Positions 40,621-49,311 are shown, counted from the stretch's first letter. The stretch is 64,000 nucleotides of DNA from Geobacillus proteiniphilus (GCF_001908025.1 NZ_MQMG01000010.1:1-64000); one strand, 5' to 3'. Translations and numbers: made by a program. Notes: generated by a model not told the origin, from the sequence alone.

Positions 40621-41391
40621 CTATTTTTTTCGGTAAAAAAACGTCTCTTCGACTTCAAAACCGTACAGGCCGGGATTGAAAATCTGCTCGGTGCTGCCGA
40701 CAAACAGCACGCCTCCCGTCCGGAGCGCGTCGTGAAATTTGCGATACAGCATCCGCTTCGCCTCTTCCGTAAAATAAATGAGCACGTTGCGGCAAACGAT
40801 CAAATCCATGTTGCGCGGAAACGGATCCGCGAGCAAGTTGTGCTTTTGAAACTTGACCGTTTGTTTAATCTTTTCGTCTATTTTATAATACTCGCCTTCT
40901 TTCGTAAAAAACTTTTTTCTCATTTCCTCGGGCAGCTCTACAAGCGACCGTTCGCTGTACAAACCGAGGCGCGCGCGGGCGAGCGCATTATCGTCAATGT
41001 CGGTCGCCAACACCGACACGCGGTGAAGCGGCAATCGTTTTGCGAGCACCATCGCGAGCGTATACGGCTCCTCGCCGGTTGAGCAGGCAGCGCTCCACAC
41101 GTTCGGGCGCGGGTTTTCCGCCAATAGCCGCGGTAAAATGGTGTGCTCAAGCACCTCCCAACGCTTGGCGTTCCGGTAAAACTCCGAGACGTTGATCGTC
41201 ATCCGATCCAAGCATTCATGCCATAGCGCCGGCTCTTTCTCCATCGCTGCAAACAGCTCGGCAAAGCTTTTTAGCCCTTTTTTCATGTACAACGACGCCA
41301 AACGCCGCCTCATCTGGGCTTCCTTATATAGCGATAAGTCAATGCCTGTTTTTCGCTTCACTTTGGCAATGAACTGCGCATAATCGTCCAT
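40621..41391 (-). CDS. cheR: Chemotaxis protein methyltransferase CheR
   Basis: It methylates glutamates of chemoreceptors with SAM. The 256-aa product has the N-terminal helical CheR domain (about 1-75) and the SAM domain with [16 protein letters not shown] and the conserved [15 protein letters not shown]. The ATG at 41391 follows GAGGAAAAGG. No other chemotaxis gene is nearby; cheR alone next to aro genes is the B. subtilis arrangement. Confidence 0.95.
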   Translation of the reverse strand: MDDYAQFIAKVKRKTGIDLSLYKEAQMRRRLASLYMKKGLKSFAELFAAMEKEPALWHECLDRMTINVSEFYRNAKRWEVLEHTILPRLLAENPRPNVWSAACSTGEEPYTLAMVLAKRLPLHRVSVLATDIDDNALARARLGLYSERSLVELPEEMRKKFFTKEGEYYKIDEKIKQTVKFQKHNLLADPFPRNMDLIVCRNVLIYFTEEAKRMLYRKFHDALRTGGVLFVGSTEQIFNPGLYGFEVEETFFYRKK

Positions 41392-41430
41392 CGTCGCCTT
41401 TTCCTCTCCCCTGTCAATGTACAAAAACGG

Positions 41431-41456
41431 CAAAAACCGGCCGAATGGCGGCCGGT
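41431..41456 (-). terminator. Terminator of ndk
   Basis: ACCGGCCG pairs with CGGCCGGT (41436-41443 / 41449-41456). The minus strand continues TTTTGCCGTTTTT. Confidence 0.75.
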
Positions 41457-41463
41457 CTTCGCA

Positions 41464-41913
41464 TCAGTACAGCCATGCATTGATCTGTTTCGAATAGCTG
41501 ACGAGCTCTTCTTCTTTAAAGAACAAGCTGATTTCGCGTTCGGCGCTTTGCGGCGAGTCGGAGCCGTGGATGACGTTTTTGCCGACCGTCAAGCCGAAAT
41601 CGCCGCGGATCGTGCCAGGGGCAGCCTCCTGCGGATTCGTTTTCCCCATCATTTGCCGGGCGGCGGCGATCACGTTCTCGCCCTCCCACACCATTGCAAA
41701 CACTGGCCCCGAGGTGATAAAGTCGACAAGCTCGCCGAAAAACGGGCGCTCCTTATGTTCAGCGTAATGTTGCTCGGCGAGTTCGCGCGACACTTGCATC
41801 AGCTTCGCGCCGACAAGCTGGAAGCCTTTTTTTTCAAAACGGGCGACAATCTCGCCGATCAAATTGCGCTGAACCCCGTCCGGTTTTACCATGATGAATG
41901 TCCGTTCTGCCAT
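41464..41913 (-). CDS. ndk: Nucleoside diphosphate kinase
   Basis: It equilibrates NTPs by a phospho-His intermediate. The 149-aa product has [15 protein letters not shown] and the active-site His in [16 protein letters not shown]. It has its own promoter and terminator, so it is a single-gene unit between hepT and cheR. Confidence 0.97.
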   Translation of the reverse strand: MAERTFIMVKPDGVQRNLIGEIVARFEKKGFQLVGAKLMQVSRELAEQHYAEHKERPFFGELVDFITSGPVFAMVWEGENVIAAARQMMGKTNPQEAAPGTIRGDFGLTVGKNVIHGSDSPQSAEREISLFFKEEELVSYSKQINAWLY

Positions 41914-41965
41914 TCGCTCTCCACCTCTACTGTCGTATGTACTGGGAAACGGATTCCCACCCATC

Positions 41966-41994
41966 ATAGTATCATTGTTTTCCGCCGTTGGCAA
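41966..41994 (-). promoter_or_regulatory. Promoter of ndk
   Basis: Reverse strand: -35 TTGCCA (41989-41994), 17-nt spacer ending in TGA, -10 TACTAT (41966-41971), so it also qualifies as extended -10. Confidence 0.6.
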
Positions 41995-42011
41995 CAGCGT
42001 CCTTGAAAGCG

Positions 42012-42974
42012 CTAATAATCCCTTTTCCCAATGTAGAGGGCGAGATCATGAAGCAGCGTGCGCGCTTCGTTGGCCGGCAGCTCGTTGAGCAGGCGGAGCG
42101 CCTTTTCCAAATAGCGATCGCTTAGCGCATACGATCGTTCGATGGCGTCCGTCTGTTTAATGGCCGCTAGCACCGCCGCCATCTCCTCGACATCCGTGTC
42201 CGCGTTGACGGCCGTAATTTTTGCCCGCACCTGTTCATCACAAAGGGCATACAGCACCGGGAGGGTGACGTTTCCTTGCTGCAAGTCGCTTCCGGCCGGC
42301 TTGCCGAGCTGCTCTTCCGTGCCGGTGAAATCGAGAATGTCATCGGTAATTTGAAACGACATGCCGACGTAATGGCCGAACCAATACAGCCGGTTGGCCA
42401 CCGCCTCCGGCGCGCCGGCGGCAAGGGCGCCAAGCTGGCAGCTGGCGGCGATCAATAGCGCCGTTTTTCGGCGGATGCGCCGCAAGTACGTGCGAAGCGG
42501 CTGATCAAATCGATATTTATCCTTGATTTGCTCGATTTCCCCGCGGCACACTTCAACGATCGTTTTCGCCAACACTTGATGAGCGCGGGGACTGTCAAGC
42601 TCCGCCATCCGCTCAAGCGAACGGGCGAAGAGATAATCGCCTGTATACATGGCAAAGCGGTTGCTCCATCTCGCCTTGATCGTCGGCCGGCCGCGCCGCA
42701 CGTCGGCGTCATCGATGACATCGTCGTGAACGAGCGATGCCATATGGATGAGTTCGAGCGCTACGGCTACATGTTTAATCCGTTCGAAATCATAATGGCC
42801 AAAGCGGGCGGACAGCAAGACAAAAACGGGACGGATGCGCTTTCCGCCCGCTTGCAATAAATGGAGCGCCGCTTCCCCGAGCGGCCCGTATTCGGATCGG
42901 ACCGTCCGTTCCAGCTCCTCTTCGACCGCCGCCAAATCATCGCTTAAAAACGAATACATCGCCTTTAACTTCAT
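42012..42974 (-). CDS. hepT: Heptaprenyl diphosphate synthase component II (HepT)
   Basis: Catalytic half of the two-component enzyme that builds the C35 side chain of menaquinone-7. The 320-aa trans-prenyltransferase has GGKRIRP, the first Asp-rich motif DDVID at 84-88 and the second [15 protein letters not shown] is 6 nt before the ATG at 42974. It needs HepS (two genes upstream). Confidence 0.95.
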   Translation of the reverse strand: MKLKAMYSFLSDDLAAVEEELERTVRSEYGPLGEAALHLLQAGGKRIRPVFVLLSARFGHYDFERIKHVAVALELIHMASLVHDDVIDDADVRRGRPTIKARWSNRFAMYTGDYLFARSLERMAELDSPRAHQVLAKTIVEVCRGEIEQIKDKYRFDQPLRTYLRRIRRKTALLIAASCQLGALAAGAPEAVANRLYWFGHYVGMSFQITDDILDFTGTEEQLGKPAGSDLQQGNVTLPVLYALCDEQVRAKITAVNADTDVEEMAAVLAAIKQTDAIERSYALSDRYLEKALRLLNELPANEARTLLHDLALYIGKRDY

Positions 42975-42989
42975 GGTGTTCACCTTGAC

Positions 42990-43694
42990 TCATCGTTTAT
43001 AGCCTAAATGCATGGCCGCTACGCCGAACGTGTACGGTTTGACCTCGACATCGACGAAACCGGCTTCGCGGAACATCTCGGCCAGCTCGTCCCGCCCTGG
43101 AAATTCGCGCGCCGATTCCTGCAGCCACGAGTATTCCTCATAGCTTTTCGCCAACAGCTTGCCAAACAGCGGCATAATAAACCGAAAATAAAAATAGTAA
43201 AGCTGGCGGAAACCAAACAACGTCGGCTGCGACGTTTCCAGACAGACGGTCATGCCGCCCGGCTTGGTGACGCGGTGCATTTCCTTAAGCACCGTCATAT
43301 AATCAGGAACGTTGCGCAAGCCGAAGCCGATCGTCACATAATCGAACGAATTGTCGGGAAACGGCAGCTGCATGGCGTTGCCGTGAATGAGCTTGACATT
43401 GCCGAGGCCGCGCGCCTTCACCTTTTGTTCGCCGACTTTCAGCATGTTTTCGCTGAAGTCAAGGCCGTACACTTCCCCCTCCGGCCCGACCGCCTCAGCC
43501 AGCGCGATCGCCCAGTCGGCCGTTCCGCAACAAACATCGAGCGCCCTTTTCCCTTTTTGCACATTCATCCTCCGCATGACGTCTTCGCGCCATTTCAAAT
43601 GGCGGCGGAAGCTGATGACAGAATTCATCCGGTCATAATGCGCGGAAATTTTTTCAAATACGCGATGGACTCGCTCTTCTTTCGATTGATGCAT
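42990..43694 (-). CDS. menG: Demethylmenaquinone methyltransferase
   Basis: SAM-dependent UbiE/MenG enzyme for the last menaquinone step (menH/gerCB in older Bacillus naming). The 234-aa product has the SAM loop [25 protein letters not shown] and the family motif [10 protein letters not shown]. It lies between hepS and hepT; ATG at 43694 gives the family length. Confidence 0.95.
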   Translation of the reverse strand: MHQSKEERVHRVFEKISAHYDRMNSVISFRRHLKWREDVMRRMNVQKGKRALDVCCGTADWAIALAEAVGPEGEVYGLDFSENMLKVGEQKVKARGLGNVKLIHGNAMQLPFPDNSFDYVTIGFGLRNVPDYMTVLKEMHRVTKPGGMTVCLETSQPTLFGFRQLYYFYFRFIMPLFGKLLAKSYEEYSWLQESAREFPGRDELAEMFREAGFVDVEVKPYTFGVAAMHLGYKR

Positions 43695-43698
43695 CGTT

Positions 43699-44478
43699 CT
43701 ACCCTTCTTCCACCGACTTTTTGACGATGGCTTGAAATCCGCCGGCAAGTTCCGCCATACGAAACCGCAGCAGGTCATTCATCGGCAAATTCGCCGCCAG
43801 CAACGCTTCCTTGCAATGGTCGATATAACGCTCGCAAAGGCGAAGCAAATGCCGCTTTTGTTCTTTCGTCAGCCCTTTGGCCCACGGAAAGGCGATATGC
43901 GCCATTTGCTCAAACAGCATCGATGACCCGGTGCGGACGAACGCTCCCTGCTCGAGCAGCAAGCGCCGCAAAAGCAAGTAATGGCCGGCAAATCCCCCCC
44001 ATTGCGGCGCCCCGATGCGCTCGGCAAGCTTCGCAAGCAACGCCGACTCGATCGTGCCAACCGCGGCAAACAGCGTCTCGATCCGCTCCACCTTTTTTTC
44101 ATACAGCCGCACTTTTTGCTCATTAATCTCGCGGACCGCTTCGGCGAACAAACGGATGAGCGCGACATCGCCCGAGCGCGCCAGCAAGTCGTAATAAAGC
44201 CCGCTGTACAAGTCGCCGGCCAAAACGACAAGCTGCCGCGTCCGCAAATCGCCGCCGCGGTCTGTCACCTTATCATGGGTGTCAAGGGCGATTTGCATGA
44301 GCATCATGGCGATGATGCACCGGTCCGGCTCATTCGGCGCCGCCGGAGCGTCAGTCATCATCGACAGCGAAAGCAGCAGCCGGTCTTCATCAACAGCCGG
44401 CGCCGGCACATGCGCGCGCAAATATGGATGGTCAAGCAGCCGTTCGATTTGTTCCTTCAATGACGCCAATTTCACCAT
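43699..44478 (-). CDS. hepS: Heptaprenyl diphosphate synthase component I (HepS)
   Basis: Non-catalytic partner that sets chain length and activates HepT. The 259-aa helical protein of the HEPPP_synt_1 family has [20 protein letters not shown] and [22 protein letters not shown]. The start is uncertain: ATG 44478 (MVKLASL) lacks a clear ribosome site, and a GTG at 44490 is an alternative. Upstream is a perfect extended -10 promoter. Confidence 0.93.
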   Translation of the reverse strand: MVKLASLKEQIERLLDHPYLRAHVPAPAVDEDRLLLSLSMMTDAPAAPNEPDRCIIAMMLMQIALDTHDKVTDRGGDLRTRQLVVLAGDLYSGLYYDLLARSGDVALIRLFAEAVREINEQKVRLYEKKVERIETLFAAVGTIESALLAKLAERIGAPQWGGFAGHYLLLRRLLLEQGAFVRTGSSMLFEQMAHIAFPWAKGLTKEQKRHLLRLCERYIDHCKEALLAANLPMNDLLRFRMAELAGGFQAIVKKSVEEG

Positions 44479-44539
44479 GATGTCATTCACTCTTCTCACC
44501 CTTGTCCCCCAAAAATATCCGCACCGCCATGACGGACTC

Positions 44540-44548
44540 ATTATAACA
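44540..44548 (-). promoter_or_regulatory. Extended -10 promoter of hepS-menG-hepT
   Basis: The reverse strand reads TG-T-TATAAT, 62 nt before the hepS start. Confidence 0.55.
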
Positions 44549-44591
44549 TAATTTTGTCGAAAACGCTCTAGTTTGCTAGAAATTTACCGGT

Positions 44592-44816
44592 TTACTTTTT
44601 CCCTTCCGATTCAACCACACCGTGGCGCGTTTGAATATACGCTTTTCCTCTCACTTTGATCGCCGACGTATGTTCCGTGAACTGAGCGATCAACACTTCG
44701 CCTTTGTCAAGCTTTTCCGAATGGTGAAATCTTGTGTCCGCGCCGCGCGTCAGCCCGATGACGTTCACCCCGTCTTCGAGCGCTTTAATGACGACAAAAT
44801 CGCTGTTTGTGTACAT
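44592..44816 (-). CDS. mtrB: trp RNA-binding attenuation protein (TRAP)
   Basis: TRAP is an 11-subunit ring that, when tryptophan is bound, wraps GAG/UAG-repeat RNA. The 74-aa product shows the Trp-loop [20 protein letters not shown], including the Thr/Arg/His residues of the ligand pocket, and the RNA-contact Lys-Lys-Arg face (SEKLDKG, IKVRGK). It is nearly identical to the well-studied Geobacillus stearothermophilus protein as I remember it. It follows folE by 12 nt (mtrAB operon). Its target lies at 37.76-37.85 kb. Confidence 0.97.
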   Translation of the reverse strand: MYTNSDFVVIKALEDGVNVIGLTRGADTRFHHSEKLDKGEVLIAQFTEHTSAIKVRGKAYIQTRHGVVESEGKK

Positions 44817-44828
44817 CCTCTTCCCTCC

Positions 44829-45395
44829 TTACGCTTTGATTAACGAAAGCACTTCAGCGCGGGCGTTGGCATCTGTTTCAAACACGCCGCGCACCGCCAT
44901 TGTCACTGTTTTGGCTCCCGGTTTTTTCACCCCGCGCATCGTCATGCACATATGCTCCGCCTCAACGACGACCATCACCCCGTGCGGCTCAAGCGCCTCG
45001 ACGATCGAATCAGCGATCGTTGCCGTGATGCGCTCTTGCAGCTGCGGGCGGCGCGCCACCGCCTCAACGGCTCGAGCGAGCTTACTCAGCCCGGTCACTT
45101 TCCCTTCCCGCGGAATATAGGCGACGTGGGCAGCGCCGAAAAACGGCACTAAATGGTGTTCGCACATCGAATAAAACGGAATATCTTTGACGAGCACAAG
45201 CTCCTCATGTTCCTCGCTGAATACGGTTTGAAAGTGCTGCTTCGGGTCTTCCTGCAACCCAGCGAACACCTCGGCGTACATTTTCGCCACCCTCTTCGGC
45301 GTATCGACGAGCCCTTCGCGGTTTGGATCTTCCCCGATCGCCTCAAGAATGAGGCGGACCGCATATTCAATTTGCGCAAAATTGATCTCTGGCAT
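44829..45395 (-). CDS. folE: GTP cyclohydrolase I
   Basis: First step of folate synthesis (mtrA in B. subtilis). The 188-aa product has the zinc-site Cys/His in [11 protein letters not shown] and [11 protein letters not shown], plus [11 protein letters not shown]. The ATG at 45395 has AGGAGG 11 nt upstream; an upstream extension lacks a ribosome site. Folate and tryptophan share chorismate and an amidotransferase, which explains pairing with mtrB. Confidence 0.96.
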   Translation of the reverse strand: MPEINFAQIEYAVRLILEAIGEDPNREGLVDTPKRVAKMYAEVFAGLQEDPKQHFQTVFSEEHEELVLVKDIPFYSMCEHHLVPFFGAAHVAYIPREGKVTGLSKLARAVEAVARRPQLQERITATIADSIVEALEPHGVMVVVEAEHMCMTMRGVKKPGAKTVTMAVRGVFETDANARAEVLSLIKA

Positions 45396-45438
45396 ACAAA
45401 CAACATCCTCCTGCGTCATAAAAGCTGCATGTAATCCG

Positions 45439-45447
45439 ATTCTAGCA
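45439..45447 (-). promoter_or_regulatory. Extended -10 promoter of folE-mtrB
   Basis: The reverse strand reads TG-C-TAGAAT, 43 nt before the folE ATG and just past the hbs terminator. Confidence 0.45.
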
Positions 45448-45456
45448 TAGGGAGCC

Positions 45457-45497
45457 AAAAAAAACAAAAAAGAAGGGCGGTGAATCACCTGCCCTTC
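45457..45497 (-). terminator. Terminator of hbs
   Basis: Minus strand GAAGGGC-GGTGA paired to CACC-GCCCTTC (one bulged A), followed by TTTTTTG and eight more T. Confidence 0.85.
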
Positions 45498-45522
45498 CCT
45501 CCTGCGCTCCTGCTATGTAGGC

Positions 45523-45795
45523 TTACTTGACGGCATCTTTCAACGCTTTGCCCGGTTTGAATGCAGGAACTTTGCTTGCCGGAATTTCCATTTCTTCGCC
45601 CGTTTGCGGGTTGCGTCCTTTCCGGGCGGCGCGCTCGCGCACTTCAAAGTTCCCAAAACCGATTAATTGCACTTTATCGCCTTTTCGCAGCGCTTCTGTA
45701 ATCGAATCAAACACCGCATCAACGGCTTTTGTTGCATCTTTTTTGGAAAGACCGCTTGTTTCAGCGACCGCGTTGATCAATTCCGTTTTGTTCAT
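45523..45795 (-). CDS. hbs: DNA-binding protein HU
   Basis: Nucleoid-compacting homodimer that bends DNA. The 90-aa product [15 protein letters not shown]... has the beta-arm [19 protein letters not shown] and matches the thermostable Geobacillus HU as I recall it. The ATG at 45795 is 8 nt from AGGAGG; the GTG at 45804 lies inside the ribosome site. A long upstream region carries its promoter(s). Confidence 0.97.
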   Translation of the reverse strand: MNKTELINAVAETSGLSKKDATKAVDAVFDSITEALRKGDKVQLIGFGNFEVRERAARKGRNPQTGEEMEIPASKVPAFKPGKALKDAVK

Positions 45796-46285
45796 GCCAT
45801 TCACCTCCTCCCAAAGGGCTGATCTTGTTTACTACCATTTGTGCACACTTTTCTGCTTTTCTATACATAGACATCCAATTCCAGCGGCAAGAAGGCCTGC
45901 GCGCCGCGCCGGCGCAGCCAATCATTCTATGTTTGCCTCGCGACAGCCCGCAGGAGATGCGCCTATGCCGCCGGCTGAAGCCCCTTCCCAACGGTTTGGG
46001 CTCCTCCTGTTTTCGCCGGGCGCAAACGAAGCAAAGGACGAGGAAACCGCCTTCTTCCCACCAACAGGCGGTGACATGCCTAATCTTAACCAATTGACCG
46101 CGGAAATTCAACATCTTTTTTCGCAAAAACGGCCAATTTTAGGCATATTTCACCAAAACAACGATTTCAGATAAAAGATTACCATAACGCCATGCCCATA
46201 ATCAAGTGCCAATCCTGATTTCTCAAGGGTTTTGGCGATTTTTTCCCTTTGCCACTTAGCAACTGAAAAGAACGGCATCAAAAAA
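45796..46285 (-). other. Long untranslated region upstream of hbs
   Basis: About 490 nt with no convincing gene. It holds a promoter at 46083-46111, then a leader of about 280 nt containing a GC-rich stem near 45893-45920 and a CCCAA/TTGGG hairpin near 45988-46001. 46112-46279 shows nothing I can name. A distal and a proximal hbs promoter are known in B. subtilis; only the distal one is convincing here. Confidence 0.5.
46083..46111 (-). promoter_or_regulatory. Candidate sigma-A promoter of hbs
   Basis: Reverse strand: -35 TTGAAT (46106-46111), 17-nt spacer, -10 TAAGAT (46083-46088). Confidence 0.5.
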
Positions 46286-46304
46286 AGCCCCCTTGTCGGG
46301 AGCT
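46279..46304 (-). terminator. Terminator downstream of spoIVA and the repeat array
   Basis: Minus strand AGCTCCC-GACAA-GGGGGCT followed by six or seven T. The 5' arm is the stem remnant of the partial repeat unit that flanks the array. Confidence 0.75.
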
Positions 46305-46314
46305 GTGCACGCGG
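46288..46314. repeat. Partial repeat unit (3' remnant) at the left edge of the array
   Basis: TCGGGAGCT-G-TGCACGCGG closely matches the 3' end of unit B (TCGGGAGCTTGGCACGCGG at 46541-46559). It shows that a further unit once stood here. Confidence 0.7.
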
Positions 46315-46437
46315 CCTCCGCTTTTCTTTCTGTCTAGCTGCGGCGCCTAGCTCTCTTCTGCCAAATAACCTTCCCCCTCGGGGTGCAAGCACCCCCTGCG
46401 GGTGAAGAACATTTGGCTTCGAGAGCTAATCTCGGCG
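46315..46437. repeat. Structured repeat unit A (123 nt)
   Basis: Header CCTCCGCTTTTCTT, then GTCTAGCT, then nested helices: TAGCTCTC/GAGAGCTA (46348-46355 / 46421-46428), GCCAAAT/ATTTGGC (46360-46366 / 46411-46417), CTTC-C-CCC/GGG-T-GAAG (46370-46377 / 46400-46407), GGGGTG-CAAG-CACCCC (46380-46395). The second and third helices are separated by AAC on both sides. Confidence 0.85.
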
Positions 46438-46559
46438 CCTCCGCTTTTCTTATTGTCTAGCTGCGGCCGCTAGCTCCCTTCCGCAAAATAACCTCCGCCC
46501 TCGAAGTGCAAGCACTTCTGCGGTCGGAGAACATTTTGCCTCGGGAGCTTGGCACGCGG
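46438..46559. repeat. Structured repeat unit B (122 nt)
   Basis: Same header and order as unit A but with changed helices: AGCTCCC/GGGAGCT (46472-46478 / 46543-46549), GCAAAAT/ATTTTGC (46483-46489 / 46533-46539), CTCCG/CGGAG (46493-46497 / 46525-46529), GAAGTG-CAAG-CACTTC (46503-46518). The AAC/AAC internal loop (46490-46492 / 46530-46532) is unchanged. Confidence 0.85.
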
Positions 46560-46679
46560 CCTCCGCTTTTCTTATTGTCTAGCTCCGGCTCGCCGCCGCT
46601 CGGGGTCAAATAACCTTCGCCTTCGGGATTGTAAATCCCTCCAGGCGAAGAACATTTGCCCGTCGCGGCGAACCGCTCG
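46560..46679. repeat. Structured repeat unit C (120 nt)
   Basis: Same header. Helices: TCGCCGC/GCGGCGA (46590-46596 / 46665-46671), CAAAT/ATTTG (46607-46611 / 46654-46658), CTTCGCCT/AGGCGAAG (46615-46622 / 46643-46650), GGGATT-GTA-AATCCC (46625-46639). AAC/AAC internal loop kept (46612-46614 / 46651-46653). A 13-nt header copy follows at 46680-46692, running into the spoIVA stop codon. Confidence 0.85.
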
Positions 46680-46690
46680 CCTCCGCTTTT

Positions 46691-48169
46691 CTATAAAATA
46701 ATCGCGATAAGGCCGCCGGAACCTTCGTTGATGATGCGCTCAAGCGTTTCTTTCAGCTTGTAGCGGGCGTTTTCCGGCATGAGCGCAAGTTTCGCTTGGA
46801 TGCCTTCACGGACGATCGAGCTGAGCGAGCGGCCGAAAATATCAGAGTTCCAAATCGACAGCGGATCGTCTTCGAAGTCTTGCATTAAATAGCGGACGAG
46901 CTCTTCGCTTTGCTTTTCCGTGCCGATGATCGGGGCAAACTCCGATTCGACGTCGACTTTGATCATATGAATCGACGGCGCGACGGCTTTCAAACGGACG
47001 CCAAAGCGCGACCCTTGGCGGATGATTTCCGGTTCGTCAAGGCTCATGTCGGACAAAGCGGGCGCAGCGATTCCGTAGCCGGTTTGTTTGACCATTTTCA
47101 AGGCGTCGGCGATTTGGTCATATTCCGCTTTCGCATAGGCGAAGTCTTGCATGAGCTGAAGCAGATGGTCTTTGCCGCGAATCTCGACGCCGACGATTTC
47201 TTTTAAAATTTGATCGTACAGCTCATCCGGTGCATACAAGTCAATTTCGGCGATCCCTTGCCCCATTTCGATGCCGGCAAGCGCCGCTTTTTCGATGAAA
47301 TCGTACTCGGCAAACTGCTGCACAACCCGGTCGACGTCGCGCAGCCGTTTGATGTCTTTGACTGTGTCGCGCACCGCTTCTTGGTAGCTTTCGCGCAGCC
47401 AATGATCTTCGCGAAGCACCATCACCCAGCTCGGCAAGTTGACGTTCACTTCAAGCACCGGGAATTCATATAATGCTTCGCGAAGCACGTTATACACGTC
47501 GGCTTCGCGCATGCTTTCCACGCTCATGGCGAGCACCGGAATGTCGTACTTTTCGGCGAGCTCGCGGCGAAGCGCCTCGGTTTCCGGATGGTGCGGCCGA
47601 ACGGTGTTGACGATCATAATGAACGGCTTGCCGACTTCTTTGAGCTCGCTAATGACCCGTTCTTCCGCTTCGACATAGTCTTGGCGCGGAATTTCCCCGA
47701 TCGTGCCGTCCGTCGTAATGACGACTCCAATCGTCGAATGTTCTTGGATGACTTTTCTTGTCCCGATTTCCGCTGCCTCTTGGAACGGGATCGGCTCTTC
47801 ATACCAAGGCGTGTGGATCATCCGCGGCCCGTTTTCGTCTTCATATCCTTTTGCGCCGGGCACGGCGTAGCCGACGCAGTCGACAAGACGGATGTTGACT
47901 TCAAGCCCCTCATCAACTTTCACCGTCACCGCCTGGTTTGGCACGAACTTCGGTTCTGTCGTCATGATCGTCTTGCCGGCGGCGCTTTGCGGCAGTTCAT
48001 CTTGGGCGCGCGCTTTATCGGCTTCGTTTTTAATGTTCGGAATAACGACCAACTCCATAAACCGTTTAATAAACGTCGATTTTCCGGTGCGGACGGCGCC
48101 GACGACCCCTAAATAAATGTCGCCGCCGGTCCGCTCGGCGATATCTTTAAAAATATCGACCTTTTCCAA
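46691..48169 (-). CDS. spoIVA: Stage IV sporulation protein A (spore coat morphogenetic ATPase)
   Basis: SpoIVA polymerises on the forespore surface using ATP and is the base layer of the coat. The 492-aa product has an N-terminal TRAFAC-type P-loop (GVVGAVRTGKST, K30), a middle domain and the conserved C-terminus (ERIINEGSGGLIAIIL) that contacts SpoVM. The start is TTG at 48169, preceded by GGAGGGGA. The stop codon overlaps the last header copy of the repeat array. Confidence 0.97.
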   Translation of the reverse strand: MEKVDIFKDIAERTGGDIYLGVVGAVRTGKSTFIKRFMELVVIPNIKNEADKARAQDELPQSAAGKTIMTTEPKFVPNQAVTVKVDEGLEVNIRLVDCVGYAVPGAKGYEDENGPRMIHTPWYEEPIPFQEAAEIGTRKVIQEHSTIGVVITTDGTIGEIPRQDYVEAEERVISELKEVGKPFIMIVNTVRPHHPETEALRRELAEKYDIPVLAMSVESMREADVYNVLREALYEFPVLEVNVNLPSWVMVLREDHWLRESYQEAVRDTVKDIKRLRDVDRVVQQFAEYDFIEKAALAGIEMGQGIAEIDLYAPDELYDQILKEIVGVEIRGKDHLLQLMQDFAYAKAEYDQIADALKMVKQTGYGIAAPALSDMSLDEPEIIRQGSRFGVRLKAVAPSIHMIKVDVESEFAPIIGTEKQSEELVRYLMQDFEDDPLSIWNSDIFGRSLSSIVREGIQAKLALMPENARYKLKETLERIINEGSGGLIAIIL

Positions 48170-48226
48170 ATGACTCCCCTCCAGTCCTTCGGTCGTTATA
48201 AGAAACAGTGGAATGAGTTAGCATAG

Positions 48227-48257
48227 TCGGACACTATATGCATATGATGTTGTCCGA
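48227..48257. promoter_or_regulatory. 31-bp imperfect inverted repeat upstream of spoIVA
   Basis: Seven-base arms TCGGACA and TGTCCGA flank a core containing the palindrome ATATGCATAT. It lies 58-88 nt upstream of the spoIVA start. The minus strand of the core reads CATATAGT, resembling a sigma-E -10, but no matching -35 is clear. Confidence 0.35.
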
Positions 48258-48271
48258 TTCGGTTATGACTA

Positions 48272-48318
48272 AAATAGAAAAAATCCCTTCTCTAGAATGT
48301 ATTTTCCTAGAGAAGGGA
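48272..48318 (-). terminator. Terminator of yphF
   Basis: A 12-bp stem TCCCTTCTCTAG/CTAGAGAAGGGA (48284-48295 / 48307-48318), followed on the minus strand by TTTTTTCTATTTT. Confidence 0.85.
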
Positions 48319-48325
48319 AGATGAC

Positions 48326-49048
48326 TCATTTTGTGAAAAAAATCGGTTCGTTCGTCTTGGCGTCGATCGTATAGGGCAACGAATACGCCGGCACAAACAG
48401 CGAATGGTCGGTCAAAATCGGGCGAATGTCGTCACCCGGCTTGTAGTGGTGCGGATATTTTTTCAACGCCGCATACAAATCAGAACGGTAGTCAATGTAA
48501 ATTTCTCCATTCCCGTCGATGACAAACGGCAAGTTGTTGCCGGAAAACGGGCTGACGACATACGGAGGCTCTTTGTAGCCGAGCTTTTTGTAATCGAGCG
48601 TAAATACGCCCGGCGCAACGACGTCTTGAAACGGCGGATACTTATGCTTGTCCGTGTACATGCCCAGCCGCAGCTTCAGCTCGCGGATGCGTTCGGCTAA
48701 GCGCAAATCAAGCAGCTTGACCGTCGGGTTCGTTTCCGCATCAATGATCATATACTGGAAGACGCCCCCGCTTTCATAGGCATTTCCCGGCGGCTCCTGC
48801 ATATAGCGGGGAACGAGTTTTTGAAAATCGACTGGATACTTCAAATACATCGGCGTGTTCATGTCGCGCGTTTTAATCGGCAGAAGCCCGCCGGTCGCCC
48901 TTCGGTATTCATCAACCGCCGATTGGACGGCCGCCACTTGGTCTTTGTAAGGAATTTGGTTTTGTTTCAGCCGCTCTTGTGGATACAAGCAGCCGGAAAG
49001 CAGCGCCAAACATATACATGACAACAACAAGCGAGCGATTCGTTCCAT
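48326..49048 (-). CDS. yphF: YphF-like putative lipoprotein
   Basis: A 240-aa exported protein with a lipoprotein signal peptide (LLLSCICLALLSGC, lipobox Cys about residue 20). The rest is soluble, rich in Tyr/Pro, with no enzyme motif I recognise. B. subtilis yphF occupies the same place upstream of spoIVA. Function unknown; a sporulation-related role is only suggested by position. Confidence 0.8.
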   Translation of the reverse strand: MERIARLLLSCICLALLSGCLYPQERLKQNQIPYKDQVAAVQSAVDEYRRATGGLLPIKTRDMNTPMYLKYPVDFQKLVPRYMQEPPGNAYESGGVFQYMIIDAETNPTVKLLDLRLAERIRELKLRLGMYTDKHKYPPFQDVVAPGVFTLDYKKLGYKEPPYVVSPFSGNNLPFVIDGNGEIYIDYRSDLYAALKKYPHHYKPGDDIRPILTDHSLFVPAYSLPYTIDAKTNEPIFFTK

Positions 49049-49066
49049 CTTTCCCCACCTTTTTGC

Positions 49067-49270
49067 CTATTGCGGTGTCGGTCCGCTGAATACAACGAAA
49101 ATGATGATGATGCCAGCAAAAATCAAAAGAACGTAGGCGACGAGCGCCAACAGGAAACGAAGCCATTTCATCTTGACTTTGTAGCGGCTTAAATAAATGA
49201 AGCCGACGGAAATAAACATAAACACCATCGAGGCGATGGCGATCCACATTTTCGCTAACGCCGGTGACAT
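49067..49270 (-). CDS. yphE: YphE, DUF2768 small membrane protein (67 aa)
   Basis: Two predicted membrane helices (MWIAIASMVFMFISVGFIYL and LLALVAYVLLIFAGIIIIFVV) joined by a basic loop SRYKVKMKWLR. DUF2768 family, unknown function, same length as the B. subtilis protein. AGGAGGAGCG precedes the ATG. It has its own promoter and precedes yphF. Confidence 0.85.
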   Translation of the reverse strand: MSPALAKMWIAIASMVFMFISVGFIYLSRYKVKMKWLRFLLALVAYVLLIFAGIIIIFVVFSGPTPQ

Positions 49271-49300
49271 GGACGCTCCTCCTTTTTTTCGACAACTATT

Positions 49301-49309
49301 ATTATAGCA
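49301..49309 (-). promoter_or_regulatory. Extended -10 promoter of yphE-yphF
   Basis: The reverse strand reads TG-C-TATAAT, 31 nt before the yphE ATG. Confidence 0.5.
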
Positions 49310-49311
49310 TT

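Noticed and set aside
46315-46679. CRISPR array
   Set aside because: Only three units of 120-123 nt, with no short identical direct repeats separated by unique spacers and no cas genes. The units are full hairpins with compensatory changes.
46286-46693. Simple transposon or MITE
   Set aside because: No terminal inverted repeat encloses the array as a whole, no target-site duplication is visible, and units are head to tail. A dispersed REP-like origin is still possible.
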